From: Wolbachia endosymbiont of Ctenocephalides felis wCfeT
GTDB taxonomy: Bacteria; Pseudomonadota; Alphaproteobacteria; Rickettsiales; Anaplasmataceae
DNA length: 64,000 nt
Direction of reading: 5' to 3'
Assembly: GCF_012277295.1 (NCBI RefSeq)
Contig: NZ_CP051156.1
Span: 496,001-560,000 of the forward strand
Shown: positions 8,552-17,348 of the stretch, one piece after another
Numbering within the stretch: the first letter of the stretch is position 1
Layout of the letters: the number at the start of each line of letters is the position of its first letter
The notes under the pieces: generated by a model
Told to the model about the DNA's origin: nothing
What the model saw: the letters and a program-made list of their open reading frames with translations, nothing else
Database searches by the model: none
Made by a program: the position numbers and the translations under genes

Positions 8552-9970
8552 GTTTTGAAAAGGATTTAACTTCTTTTGCCTCCAAGTCAAGTACAATGAA
8601 ATTATCCTCTCAAGAAACATATTTCCCCGTTTCGATTGTGTAAAATATGAAACTTTTCGGTAAACAACGTAATGCCGAATCTGTCACTCAGCATAGTTGT
8701 TTGTCAGTGGAATATTTTCTGGATCGTCCAAAAATTTCCACATCATCAGATCCGATTTCATGATATTTTTTGCTACTCGAGACGCTCCAATTGCCTCGGG
8801 TAAATTTGATATATTCTTTAAGTAATATCTCGTTCGCTTGCGTAATTTTCTTGCTCTTCTTATGAACCTTAATGTGTCTATTTCATCCTTTAACAGAGCT
8901 TTTTTCAATGCAAATAATTCAGTAGCAACATTCCTTAAATAATACCCCAAAACTTTCACTTCGCTATTCCAACTATGAGACAACCTTTCAAAATCTCTTG
9001 CTAAATGTGCCCAACAGACCTGCCTTTTCTTGCTGGAAAAGTAGTTGTAAGCTGCATATCTGTCGGTCACTACTAGGTTGTTATTCTTTCCAAATTTACT
9101 ATTTTCCAGGACTTTCATCCCTCTTGACTCTGTCAATTTGATCACACTTCCTATTTTGCTCGCAAACATCCAGCACCAGCCCTGTTTACCTTTGTTGTAA
9201 TGGCTAGTTTCATCGATATGTAAAATTTTGCTCTTGCTTACCTCTTCCTCAATTTGCTCATATGCTTCTTGGCATTTTTCTGCCACTCTAGCCTCGCTAT
9301 TTGATACACTACCGACGCTGATATCCAGGTTGAAAATGTCCTTTATAATATTTGCCACTTCTTTTTTCGAATTCTTGTAAAATCCACTTAATGCTGCAAT
9401 TACTGACTTAACTCTTGGACCAAATGTGTCCGCAGTTACTCCTTCTTGTAGCTTGCTACTTTTTCTTTTTCCACATCTTTTGCAACGTCCATGCTCTAGT
9501 TAATATTCAACTACATACGGCTTGATTTCCGGCAAATCGACCTTTTGATGAGTATACGGATCTTTTGATACCGCAATTTCTCCTCCGCACTCACACGTAT
9601 TGGGCAGTTCTATTTTTACCATCTCATCTGCCTCCATTTTAGGGCGGTAACTGCCTTTATGTCCAACCTGTGCTCCTACTTTCCTGTCACTTTTTGGCTT
9701 ATTTTCCCTCATCTTATATAATTCTTTGGAGCTTGGTATAGATGAATTTTTTGAATTTAAGCCAAGCCTTTCTTTTAACTCAGCGTTTTCGATCCTTAGC
9801 GCTTTATTTTCTGCTTTAAGCTCTTCTATTTTTGTTTCTAACTTTTCTATAGTCTGCTTAAACTTTCGCAAAATTCTAAAAGATCAACCATATTACCTCA
9901 CAGCCACTCTAGTTTACCTTTTTAGCATTCCTTGTCTACTCTTTATTTTACCGCCCGGCTGAATGGATAC
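8510..9970 (-). mobile_element. IS66-family element, copy B (1461 bp, defective transposase)
   Basis: It is bounded by inverted ends GTATCCATTCAG at 8510-8521 and CTGAATGGATAC at 9959-9970 and flanked by a 9-bp direct repeat. It is a clean insertion into the 3' end of the protease-like gene. The single transposase ORF, without separate tnpA and tnpB, resembles the ISBst12-type subset of IS66. The element carries two nonsense codons in its transposase. Confidence 0.95.
8531..9871 (-). pseudogene. IS66 transposase with two in-frame stops
   Basis: Compared with the intact 446-residue copies, a CAA codon has become TAA (the Gln of EYQLEHG, 9497-9499) and the CGA after NNYAE has become TGA (about 8681-8683). 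The first stop removes the zinc-finger region and the whole catalytic domain. The second would remove only the last 50 or so residues after the catalytic Glu. Copy D shares the first stop and copy F the second, so the copies are mosaics. Movement would need transposase supplied by another copy. Confidence 0.93.
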
Positions 9971-10010
9971 GTGGTTCTCAATGGTAGAGAACTTTAATGG
10001 AAAAAAATAG

Positions 10011-10562
10011 TTAACCTGGCCATTCATCATAGAAAAATATTTCCTCTATCGGCCTTCTTTTTTTCTCTTTAATTTCAGCACCTTCCTCTTCGTAACCAAT
10101 GGCTATAACTGACATCACATTAAAATCGTCAGGTATATTGAAGTTTTTTACTATTTTATCCTTATCAAAACCGCCCATTTGATGTGCCATTAAGTCCATA
10201 GATGCAGCCTGCAACATCAGTGCATAATTTGCTGCACCAGTGTCATGCTTGGCCCAGAAATTTTCTCCACTGCTTAATTTACGAAAATTTTTAGCACTTA
10301 GAGATATGATTAATATCTGTGCATCCTTTGCCCATTTTTGATTGGATTCATCAAGACAATTCAGCAGTTTTTCCCACGAGCTTTGATTATTGTATTTATT
10401 GCAAATTATGTATCTCCATGGTTCATCACCAAAGCATGAAGGAGTGAGCCTCATAGCTTCTATCAAAACATTTATTTCTTCTTGAGATATTGTCTTTGCG
10501 GAATCGTATGAACGCCCGCTATGCCTAAATTTTATTAATTCCAATAGATCTTTACTTATCAT
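10011..10562 (-). CDS. Nitroreductase family protein
   Basis: The protein has 184 residues starting MISKDLLELIKFRHSGRSYD, the FMN-contacting Arg-rich N-terminus of the nitroreductase fold. LRLTPSCFGDEPWRYIIC-like positions (MRLTPSCFGDEPWRYI) and MLQAASMDLMAHQMGGFD follow, then VIAIGYEEE and RRPIEEIFFYDEW at the end. The family uses FMN and NAD(P)H to reduce nitro compounds, quinones or flavins; the true substrate is unknown. I start at 10562 rather than 10616 because the extra 18 residues do not match the fold. It abuts the broken protease-like gene tail, in opposite orientation. Confidence 0.9.
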   Translation of the reverse strand: MISKDLLELIKFRHSGRSYDSAKTISQEEINVLIEAMRLTPSCFGDEPWRYIICNKYNNQSSWEKLLNCLDESNQKWAKDAQILIISLSAKNFRKLSSGENFWAKHDTGAANYALMLQAASMDLMAHQMGGFDKDKIVKNFNIPDDFNVMSVIAIGYEEEGAEIKEKKRRPIEEIFFYDEWPG

Positions 10563-10656
10563 TTTAAATCTAATAATGTATAAAGTATAATAGCAAAATT
10601 TAAATTGCAAAACCATCTGTATATATTAACATTGGTAAGTTACTTAGCGAGAGAGT

Positions 10657-11184
10657 ATGTTTACAACGGAATCTAGCAATAAATCAACACTAATTGAAGT
10701 ATTTTTTTGTGTTTTTCTCTTATTTTTAATGGCTTAAGTAAGCATACCACTGCAGCCTGTGCCGATCACACTGCAGACCCTGGGAGTCATGTTGATCGGG
10801 CTGAAATTTAATCGCAAAACAGCATTTCATTCAGTGCTTACATACTTATCACTTGGTGCAGCAGGATTTCCTGTGTTTGCAAATTTTTCTGGTGGTTATC
10901 ATATTTTTCTTGGGCCAACAGGTGGGTATTTAATTGGTTGTTTAGCTGCCATTATGGTGATGAGCAGGGTAAACGAGATATTAAGATTTAAATATGGGCT
11001 GCTTATGCGCAATTCTTTAAGTTGCCTCGCTAGTACAACTGTGATTTTCATTTGTGGTGTCAGTTGGCTCGCTATTTGCGTAGGGCTTGGGCAAGCAATA
11101 TCAGATGGAATGTTACCTTTTATCCTTCCTGGTTTAGTGAAAATCTTTCTTCTGGTAGCAGCTCTGCAATATCTGGAAAAGTGA
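10657..11184 (+). pseudogene. bioY: Biotin transporter BioY with in-frame stop at codon 27
   Basis: From ATG 10657 the frame reads a hydrophobic helix ending FLLFLMA, then TAA at 10735-10737, then continues in the same frame with VSIPLQPVPITLQTLGVMLIGL, the BioY signature, and four more membrane spans including FSGGYHIFLGPTGGYLIG. BioY is the substrate-binding membrane subunit of the biotin ECF transporter. The TAA sits where a Gln is plausible (CAA to TAA). Restart at GTG 10759 would remove the first helix, so transport function is doubtful. The end overlaps the next gene through GTGA. Confidence 0.87.
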
Positions 11185-11575
11185 TAAAGTTTCGTTTTGC
11201 CCTCATCACTTTATGTGCACCATGGCATTTAAAGGGTATGGCTATTCTCAAGATTTTGTGGAAAATTATAAAAAGATAGCAAGTACTATAGCTAGTGATC
11301 CTAGTACTCAAATTGAAGTTATAGGCAGCCTTGATAGCATATGCAGTGCCTGTCCAAATCAAACAAAACAGGGTAAGTGCAGTACACAAGCCAAAGTTTT
11401 AGAGTTGGATAGAAGGCATATGGAAGTTTTAGAGATAAAAGTCGGAGAGGTGTTAACCTGGAATGAAGCGACAAAAAAGATCAGGGGTGAAATGTCGATA
11501 GAAAAATTTGAGTACGCGTATCAGGGCTGTAGTTGGCAACAATATGGTATATGCAAAAACGCTCTTTCGATTTGA
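11181..11575 (+). pseudogene. DUF1284 protein, frameshifted near its start
   Basis: GTG at 11181 overlaps the bioY stop (GTGA) and reads VIKFR; after the T run at 11195-11198 the frame must shift by one base to give FCPHHFMCTMAFKGYGYS and the rest of the protein. Family members begin with a similar IKFRPHHLLC segment, so a missing T is the simplest reading. The remainder is open to 11575 and holds Cys-rich segments SICSACPNQTKQGKCST and YQGCSWQQYGICKN, suggesting a metal or iron-sulfur site. The only in-frame ATG (11213) would lose the PHH motif. Function of DUF1284 is not known to me. Confidence 0.75.
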
Positions 11576-11612
11576 CTTAAATAGTTTATTTATTAGATAA
11601 TTTAGGGCACAT

Positions 11613-11686
11613 GCGCTTGTAGCTCAGTTGGATAGAGCGTTGCCCTCCGGAGGCAAAGGTCGCGGGTTCGAATCCCTCTAAGCGCG
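11613..11686 (+). tRNA. tRNA-Arg (anticodon CCG)
   Basis: The 74-base cloverleaf has a 7-bp acceptor stem (GCGCTTG with TAAGCGC, one G-T pair), a D arm GCTCAGTTGGATAGAGC, an anticodon stem TTGCC/GGCAA with loop CTCCGGA so the anticodon is CCG, and a T loop TTCGAAT. The discriminator is G and CCA is not encoded. The T stem has one mismatch at its second pair. It lies alone between the DUF1284 gene and rpoH. Confidence 0.94.
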
Positions 11687-11754
11687 CTTTGTAAATTAAG
11701 ACTTGATTTTTTTCTCAAAGATTAATATATTATATATGTATAGAATTCTTTATC

Positions 11755-12627
11755 ATGTTAGCAAACTTATACGTTGATAGTAGCACTGATCTCATGCAAT
11801 ATATTGCAAAGGTGCAAAAATTTCCTATGCTATCACAAGAGGAAGAGGTGCAACTAGCGAGAAATTGGCATAAACATCAAGATATTGCTTCTGCTCACAA
11901 GTTGATTACTAGTCATTTGAACTTGGTAGTAAAAATTGCAATGAAGTTTAAAAACTATGGGTTATTGCTCATGGATCTGATTATGGAAGGCAATATGGGT
12001 CTTATGCATGCAGTAAAGAAATTTAACCCTGACTTAGGGTTTCGCTTTTCAACTTATGCAGTTTGGTGGATTAAAGCCTCAATAAAAGACTTTGTATTAA
12101 AGTCTTGGTCATTTGTGAAAGTAGGTACAACGCAAGCACAAAAAAAGTTGTTTTTCAGTTTACGTAAGATCAAGAAAAGAATTTTACAATATACAAGCAG
12201 AGAATCTTTAAGTAATGAAGAAATAAAAGCTATAGCTAATGAGCTGTCTGTTTCTGAAAATGATGTCGTGCAAATGAGTTACCGCTTATCTTGTAAGGAT
12301 AAGTCATTAAATGAAAGTGTAAGAATAGGTGAGGGTTCTAGAGAGTTACAGGATATGATTCCATGCAATTCAGTAAGCCAAGAAACAACTTATCAAGCGC
12401 GTGAAGAAAAGGAATTGAAAGAAACGATTTTAAACAATGCGCTAGCAAATCTCAATGAAAGAGCAAGAGATATCTTCATTAGCAGATATTTATCTGAAAA
12501 TCCTCAAACTTTGGAAGAATTGAGTAAAAAATATTGCGTTTCAAGGGAAAGAATAAGACAACTAGCTGAACAAGCAATGAGTAAGGTAAAACAGTATATA
12601 CAATCGGAAAGTTTAAAATATGCGTAG
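11755..12627 (+). CDS. rpoH: RNA polymerase heat-shock sigma factor RpoH
   Basis: The sigma-70 family protein has 290 residues. Region 2 contains MDLIMEGNMGLMHAVKKFNP and FRFSTYAVWWIKASIKDFV near residues 70-110. The RpoH box QKKLFFSLRK follows at about 129-138 and distinguishes it from RpoD. Region 4 has the helix-turn-helix TLEELSKKYCVSRERIRQLAEQA near the C-terminus. It directs transcription of heat-shock genes; clpB in this window would be an expected target. The last 8 bases overlap the next gene. Confidence 0.96.
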   Translation: MLANLYVDSSTDLMQYIAKVQKFPMLSQEEEVQLARNWHKHQDIASAHKLITSHLNLVVKIAMKFKNYGLLLMDLIMEGNMGLMHAVKKFNPDLGFRFSTYAVWWIKASIKDFVLKSWSFVKVGTTQAQKKLFFSLRKIKKRILQYTSRESLSNEEIKAIANELSVSENDVVQMSYRLSCKDKSLNESVRIGEGSRELQDMIPCNSVSQETTYQAREEKELKETILNNALANLNERARDIFISRYLSENPQTLEELSKKYCVSRERIRQLAEQAMSKVKQYIQSESLKYA

Positions 12628-13132
12628 TTTTTTTGTACTTCTACTTCTTTTCTCTACAGGTATTTTAGCATCAGTTAGTGATGTGCAATTAAAAGAAAAA
12701 TATAAAGATTGGCTTGTATATACTGCACTGGAAGATGGGGATAAGGTTTGTTACATTGTGTCTTACCCCAAGAAAAAAAGTGAGCATTATACATCCAACC
12801 GTAAGCCTTATGTAATGGTTAGTTATGTTGACAAAAAAGCAGATGAGGTAAGTGTCACTTCTGGTGTGAGATATGACAACGAGCCTGTTGCTCTCAATAT
12901 TGACAAAAAAGTTAAATATGAGTTACCTGTAATACAAGGAAATTTTGCTTGGGCAGATCGTGTAGAGGTGGATAAGGACCTAATTTTAAAAATGAAGCAG
13001 GGATTATCAATAATAGTCAACGGAAAAATAAAAGAAGAAGATATTGATGATACTTACTCTCTTCTTGGGTTTCAAAAGGCTTACCAAAAAATGCATGATT
13101 TGTGTAAAGATGGTAAAATTATCGAAAAATGA
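12620..13132 (+). CDS. Invasion-associated locus B (IalB)-like secreted protein
   Basis: The protein has 170 residues with a signal peptide (MRSFFVLLLLFSTGILA) and the IalB-family pattern: KDWLVYTALEDGDKVCYIVS near the N-terminus, VMVSYVDKK in the middle, and DTYSLLGFQKAYQKMHDLC at the end, with two Cys that could pair. IalB homologues are periplasmic or surface-associated and were named for erythrocyte invasion in Bartonella; here an envelope role is all that can be inferred. The start ATG lies 8 bases inside rpoH, implying cotranscription. Confidence 0.87.
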   Translation: MRSFFVLLLLFSTGILASVSDVQLKEKYKDWLVYTALEDGDKVCYIVSYPKKKSEHYTSNRKPYVMVSYVDKKADEVSVTSGVRYDNEPVALNIDKKVKYELPVIQGNFAWADRVEVDKDLILKMKQGLSIIVNGKIKEEDIDDTYSLLGFQKAYQKMHDLCKDGKIIEK

Positions 13133-13180
13133 GTTGTACAAGAAGAAAAGTTGGCCTTACGCAACTGGGGTTTCTAAATT

Positions 13181-14689
13181 TTATTCATAGAGCTTAGTAA
13201 TTTCAGCATCGCTAAATTCAAAAGCTTGATCACCTATAATTTGAAACTGTTCATGACCTTTACCTGCAATCAGTAGAACCATATCTTCATTGTATGCTAT
13301 GCTCATGCCTTTTTTTATAGCCTCTCTTCTGTCTCTTATTTCCAATGCATTAGGGCAATGTGATAAAATATCATGGCGGATTTTTGCTGGATCCTCATTA
13401 CGCGGATTGTCATCAGTAATTATTACCTTATCTGCATAAACTTGCGCTATTTTGCCCATTTCTGTGCGCTTACTTTGATCACGATTACCACCACATCCAA
13501 ATACCAAAACTATTTTTTTGTTAAAATGCCATTTCAATGATAATAGTGCCTGCTCCAGTGCATTAGCAGTGTGAGCATAATCCACAAATATAAAAGAATT
13601 TACTTTTTCCATTCTACCGGGTGGAGAGGTAAGCTTTTGCACACAAATTTGCCTATAATCCATTCCAGATGAAATAACTATGCTCATTGCACATAACAAA
13701 TTATACGCTTGAAATTTTCCCATAACTGGAAAGAATGTGTCGAGAACCTCATCCTCAATTTTTATTGTAAGATGCTGACCATCTGTCGTTGGTATTTGTC
13801 TCAATAGAATAATGTCAGAGTCTATCTTTCCATAAGTTATAACTTTGTTGCCATGTTTCTTTGCGATTCCAAGTAAGGTGCTATACCCATCTATATCAGC
13901 ATTTAAAATTGCCGCTCCTTCTGCCTGTAATACCTCAGAGAATAACCTCTTTTTAGCATTAAAATATTCATCAATATTGCCATGATAATCTAAATGATCT
14001 TGCAACAAATTAGTAAAAGCGGCAGCATTTAATTTCAATCCGTGAATTCTATACTGATCAATTCCATGGCTTGAGGCTTCCAGTACTAAGTATTCTATAT
14101 TCTTATCATTAATATCACGCAACGTAGAATAAAGATCTTTTGCACTTGGAGTGGTAAGGTTGCTATTGCTATCCACTTTCTCATCATTAATATACGTTCC
14201 AAGCGTGCCAACGGATGCTACGTTATAACCAGCATTTCGCCAAATTTGGCGGCAAAAATCCACCACTGAGGTTTTACCATTGGTACCGGTCACTGCAGCA
14301 ACATATTTTGGCTGCTTGAATTGATAAAACCTGCTGACTATTTTGCTATATATCTTTTGGGGATGTAGATGGTCAAGTACTGCAATGCTTGGAGTATCTG
14401 TCATTCCAGCGCGTGACGCTGGAATCCAGCTCTTTTCGTAGGCAAAGAAGTCTATTGTTTTTATGCTAAAAACCCTGGATCCCAGCGTCTGGGCGCTGGG
14501 ATGACATCCTTTTGACACTGGGATGACAGATGCCTTTTTCAGCGCATCACTTAAGTATTTCTTGCCCTCATCTGACAAGCAAACAAAAAGGTAGCCTTCC
14601 TTAACTCTCCTCAGATTACATGTAACACCCTTAACTTCAAAGTCAAAGTCAACATCAATAATGTCACGCAATAACTCTTTCAGCTTCAC
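13181..14689 (-). CDS. murE: UDP-N-acetylmuramoyl-tripeptide synthetase MurE, with an in-frame palindromic insert
   Basis: The Mur ligase has 502 residues and adds the third residue of the peptidoglycan stem peptide. It has the ATP loop VTGTNGKTSVVDF near residue 135, the central motif ASSHGIDQYR and TNLLQDHLDYH, and the C-terminal DDNPRNEDP motif diagnostic of ligases that add meso-diaminopimelate, followed by GKGHEQFQ. Residues about 53-98 are foreign to the family: they are translated from a palindromic repeat at 14396-14531. Ligase motifs are intact, so the enzyme may still work. Its 5' end overlaps metC by 26 bases. Wolbachia keeps a lipid II pathway, consistent with this gene. Confidence 0.95.
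   Translation of the reverse strand: MKLKELLRDIIDVDFDFEVKGVTCNLRRVKEGYLFVCLSDEGKKYLSDALKKASVIPVSKGCHPSAQTLGSRVFSIKTIDFFAYEKSWIPASRAGMTDTPSIAVLDHLHPQKIYSKIVSRFYQFKQPKYVAAVTGTNGKTSVVDFCRQIWRNAGYNVASVGTLGTYINDEKVDSNSNLTTPSAKDLYSTLRDINDKNIEYLVLEASSHGIDQYRIHGLKLNAAAFTNLLQDHLDYHGNIDEYFNAKKRLFSEVLQAEGAAILNADIDGYSTLLGIAKKHGNKVITYGKIDSDIILLRQIPTTDGQHLTIKIEDEVLDTFFPVMGKFQAYNLLCAMSIVISSGMDYRQICVQKLTSPPGRMEKVNSFIFVDYAHTANALEQALLSLKWHFNKKIVLVFGCGGNRDQSKRTEMGKIAQVYADKVIITDDNPRNEDPAKIRHDILSHCPNALEIRDRREAIKKGMSIAYNEDMVLLIAGKGHEQFQIIGDQAFEFSDAEITKLYE
14396..14531. repeat. Wolbachia palindromic element inside murE
   Basis: The 136-bp element has inverted ends ATCTGTCAT and ATGACAGAT. It contains two internal hairpins: CATTCCAGCG/CGCTGGAAT (14402-14427) and GGATCCCAGCG/CGCTGGGATG (about 14492-14523). 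On the murE strand it is read without stops, giving segments such as SWIPASRAGMTD. This matches the behaviour of the in-frame palindromic elements known in Rickettsia and Wolbachia proteins. Its first hairpin core recurs downstream of wsp. Confidence 0.88.
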
Positions 14690-15896
14690 ATTCTACTTCA
14701 ACATTTACAGATGGCAGTCTTGCCAGCGCTGCATCCAAATCAAAAATTAAATCTTCAGGATCTTCTAATCCGCAAAATATTCTTACGCAACTTCCACCAA
14801 AATCTGAACTCATGACGGATCTTTCCATAGATTTGCGGTCTATTGGTAATATCAAACTATCACACCCTCCCCAAGAAGCACCAATACTAAAAATTTTCAT
14901 GTAATTAACCATAAAGCTCAGTTCATCACGTGAGTATTCTTTGTCAAGTATTATGCTAAATACGCTGTTTGCTCCTTTAAAGTAACTTTTCCACAATTCA
15001 TGCTGAGGATGAGAAGGCAGTGCTGGGTATAAAACTCTTCTAATTTTCGGATGTGCTTCTAACCACTTGACCACTTTCATTGTCGTGTTCTGATGCTGCT
15101 TCATACGTGCGTTCAGTGTTCTAAGCCCACGATGCGCGAGATAACAGTCTTGCGACTGAATAGTTACTCCATAATTTTTATAATTCTCATAAAGCAACTT
15201 AAAAACCTCACCTTCTGCAATCATTGCTCCCATAATTAAATCTGAATGACCTGCAATATATTTTGTTACTGCATATAGTGCAACATCAACACCATAATCA
15301 AGAGGTTTAAATAATAAGGAAGTGGCCCATGAATTGTCACAAACTGTTATTATCCTGTGCTCTTTAGCAACTTCTACTATGTGCCTTACATTTGAAATTT
15401 CAAACGTTACGGAACCAGGAGTTTCAATCATTATTAGTGAGGTATTATTCTTAATAAGATGAGATATATCTTTTGTTGGATCATAAAAAGTTACTTCTAC
15501 ACCTCTTTTTAGTAGCTCATTTTGAGCAAACCTTTTAAGTCGATAATAGCTATTGTCTTGAATTAAAACATGTGAACCAGCTTGAGCAAAAGTTAAAATT
15601 GCAAAAGTAAGCGCAAAAAGTCCAGAAGGATAGATTAACGCTTGCCCTTTACCTTCAATTTCAGCAAGTGCATTAGAAAAATAATGAACGGTGGGAGTGC
15701 CCACATTGCTATAACTGTAATCTCTTGCAACACCATCATTTATTACATCATATATACTTTCCCCATTTGCTGCACTTAAGTAGTCATTGTAAGTAGGAAA
15801 TAATATAGTTGAGGAGTGATAAATAGGTGGATTCATAGAACCTTTGTAATCTGCAAACCTTCTTCCGGCTTTAACTAATAAAGACTCTTCCTTCAC
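14664..15896 (-). CDS. metC: Cystathionine beta-lyase / Cys-Met metabolism PLP enzyme
   Basis: The fold-type I PLP enzyme has 410 residues. It shows YPSGLFALTFAILTF around the cofactor phosphate site, the segment IVEVAKEHRIITVCDNSWATSLLFKPLDYG with the PLP Asp, and the Schiff-base Lys in ALYAVTKYIAGHSDLIMGA near residue 215. Together with ILPIDRKSMERSVM and CVRIFCGLEDPEDL near the end these place it in the cystathionine beta-lyase branch, which cleaves cystathionine to homocysteine. As methionine synthesis is poor in Wolbachia, it may serve another C-S lyase role. It overlaps murE by 26 bases. Confidence 0.92.
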   Translation of the reverse strand: MKEESLLVKAGRRFADYKGSMNPPIYHSSTILFPTYNDYLSAANGESIYDVINDGVARDYSYSNVGTPTVHYFSNALAEIEGKGQALIYPSGLFALTFAILTFAQAGSHVLIQDNSYYRLKRFAQNELLKRGVEVTFYDPTKDISHLIKNNTSLIMIETPGSVTFEISNVRHIVEVAKEHRIITVCDNSWATSLLFKPLDYGVDVALYAVTKYIAGHSDLIMGAMIAEGEVFKLLYENYKNYGVTIQSQDCYLAHRGLRTLNARMKQHQNTTMKVVKWLEAHPKIRRVLYPALPSHPQHELWKSYFKGANSVFSIILDKEYSRDELSFMVNYMKIFSIGASWGGCDSLILPIDRKSMERSVMSSDFGGSCVRIFCGLEDPEDLIFDLDAALARLPSVNVEVECEAERVIA

Positions 15897-15903
15897 GTTT
15901 TCG

Positions 15904-16191
15904 TTACTTGTTTTTCAAATTGTATTCGCTTTGCGTATACAAATGAAGAGAAATTGCATGGATTAGCTCTATCTCACTATTTAATAGATCATAGATTAAC
16001 TTATGCCTCTTTAGAGTACCCATTTCGTTAAAATCATCAGATATTAATATCAGTTTTATATGCGAAGATGATGCAGATGAAGTAAAATGATGACCTGCAT
16101 GTCTTGTAGATTCATCGATCACATCGATATTAACTACGTTTATTGAGCTGCGAATCTTTTCTTCTATTGTTCTTATAATATCCATACACAT
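15904..16191 (-). CDS. BolA family protein
   Basis: The protein has 95 residues with the BolA fold: IIRTIEEKIRSSINVVNIDVIDES, then HHFTSSASSSHIKLILISDDF and LKRHKLIYDLLNSEI with the conserved RHK-like signature. A His-rich start (RHAGHHF) is typical of BolA proteins that pair with monothiol glutaredoxins in iron-sulfur trafficking. AGGT lies 8 bases before the ATG at 16191; an alternative ATG is two codons later. The stop is seven bases from the metC start, so bolA-metC-murE likely form one operon. Confidence 0.93.
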   Translation of the reverse strand: MCMDIIRTIEEKIRSSINVVNIDVIDESTRHAGHHFTSSASSSHIKLILISDDFNEMGTLKRHKLIYDLLNSEIELIHAISLHLYTQSEYNLKNK

Positions 16192-16262
16192 TTAATATAC
16201 CTAATGTAATTATAGCAGTAAGAGAGACATTTTACGAGCTCAAAGTTTATTTTCATATTTCT

Positions 16263-16297
16263 AAAGCAGTTATTTCCGAAACGGAAATAACTGCTTT
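16263..16297. repeat. Perfect 16-bp-stem palindrome
   Basis: AAAGCAGTTATTTCCG and its exact reverse complement are separated by AAA. Though it ends in a T run it lies upstream of two divergent genes (bolA and the LRR gene), so it is not an obvious terminator. The inner stem CAGTTATTTCC/GGAAATAACTG recurs at 38078-38104, making it a dispersed element. Confidence 0.8.
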
Positions 16298-16397
16298 TTC
16301 TATAATTTGCCATAATTATTGTTAATAAGCTTGATAAAAGTAAGAATATCAGATAAAATTTATATATTATTAATAGTATTTTTAATAGGAGAGTAAA

Positions 16398-17348
16398 ATG
16401 ATCGAATATGTTTATGCTTACGGTTATACTTATGATGAGAAGGGTTCGATAAATGGTGTTTCCATATCTTTAAAAGAGAAGAAAAACAAACCTGATAAGA
16501 CACTAGAAAATATTTTAAAAGACAAATCTGATGAGACACAAGAAAATGTTTTAGAAAACAAACCTAAGACACTAGAAAATATTTTAAGAGAGATATTTGA
16601 AATAAAGTGCCAAGATGAAAAATTTGAGATTTCTAAGTTAGAAAAGTGTTTCTTAGTAGGAGAAAAGATTGGAGATGAAGATCTAAAAAAATTAGCTAAG
16701 TATTTGAGTCAGTTTAAAAAGCTTTGGGAGCTTGATGTATCAAATACTTCGATTGGTAACATCAGCCCTCTTTATGATATAAAGCTTTGGAGGCTTAATA
16801 TATCACATACCCAGATTAGTGATATCAGCCCCCTTATTAAATGTACAAAACTTTGGGAGCTTAATGCGGTCACGCACCAAAGTTAGTAACATCGAGCCTC
16901 TCAAGGAGCTAAAAGGTCTTAGGTGGCTTGATTTATCACACACCGAAGTTAGTAACATCGAGCCTCTCATGGAGCTTGAAGGTCTTAAATGGCTTGATTT
17001 ATCACACACCAAAGTTAGTGACAAAGATGTACTAGAACTAAGAAAGAAGCTTCCAGAATGTGTAATTAACGGTTACTATGATCCTCCTGTTCAACCAAAA
17101 ACTAATAGAAGTTACTGCATTACTGGCATTGGTGTAGGAGGTGGCGTGGCTACGGGGTCAGCAGCAGTATATTTTATAGTAACTGCTTCATTAAAACCCT
17201 ATTGGTGCTGCTTCAAGTCCTATTGGTGCTACTATTGTAATTTGTGCTGTGTGTTTCATTGCTTGTGTAATGGCTGGAACTATAATGAGTCTTGTTATTA
17301 ACACTTGTCTCAATAATGCAAATGCCGTTCCAGCCATTACACAAGCAG
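16398..17348 (+). pseudogene. Leucine-rich repeat membrane protein, two frameshifts, cut by IS66
   Basis: The frame from ATG 16398 encodes a charged N-terminal region with a TLENIL motif three times, then LRR units (KLWELDVSNTSIGNISPL, KLWRLNISHTQISDISPL), and breaks near 16868. The next frame gives further units (LRWLDLSHTEVSNIEPL, LKWLDLSHTKVSDKDVL) and a membrane stretch, and a second break near 17195 leads to PIGATIVICAVCFIACVMAG. IS66 copy C then truncates the gene at 17348 after PAITQA. An intact version would present LRRs ahead of C-terminal membrane spans, as in candidate host-interaction proteins. The missing 3' end is not next to the element. Confidence 0.82.

Noticed and set aside
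9726..9962. 78-residue frame antisense to the IS66 transposase 5' end, present at every copy
   Set aside because: It is an identical shadow of the transposase in each copy, extends into the terminal repeat and has no ribosome binding site or plausible protein character.
11120..11389. Minus-strand frame across the bioY-DUF1284 junction
   Set aside because: It is a shadow of two recognisable plus-strand genes.
16263..16297. Intrinsic terminator
   Set aside because: It lies upstream of both divergent neighbours, so there is no transcript for it to end; treated as a dispersed palindrome.
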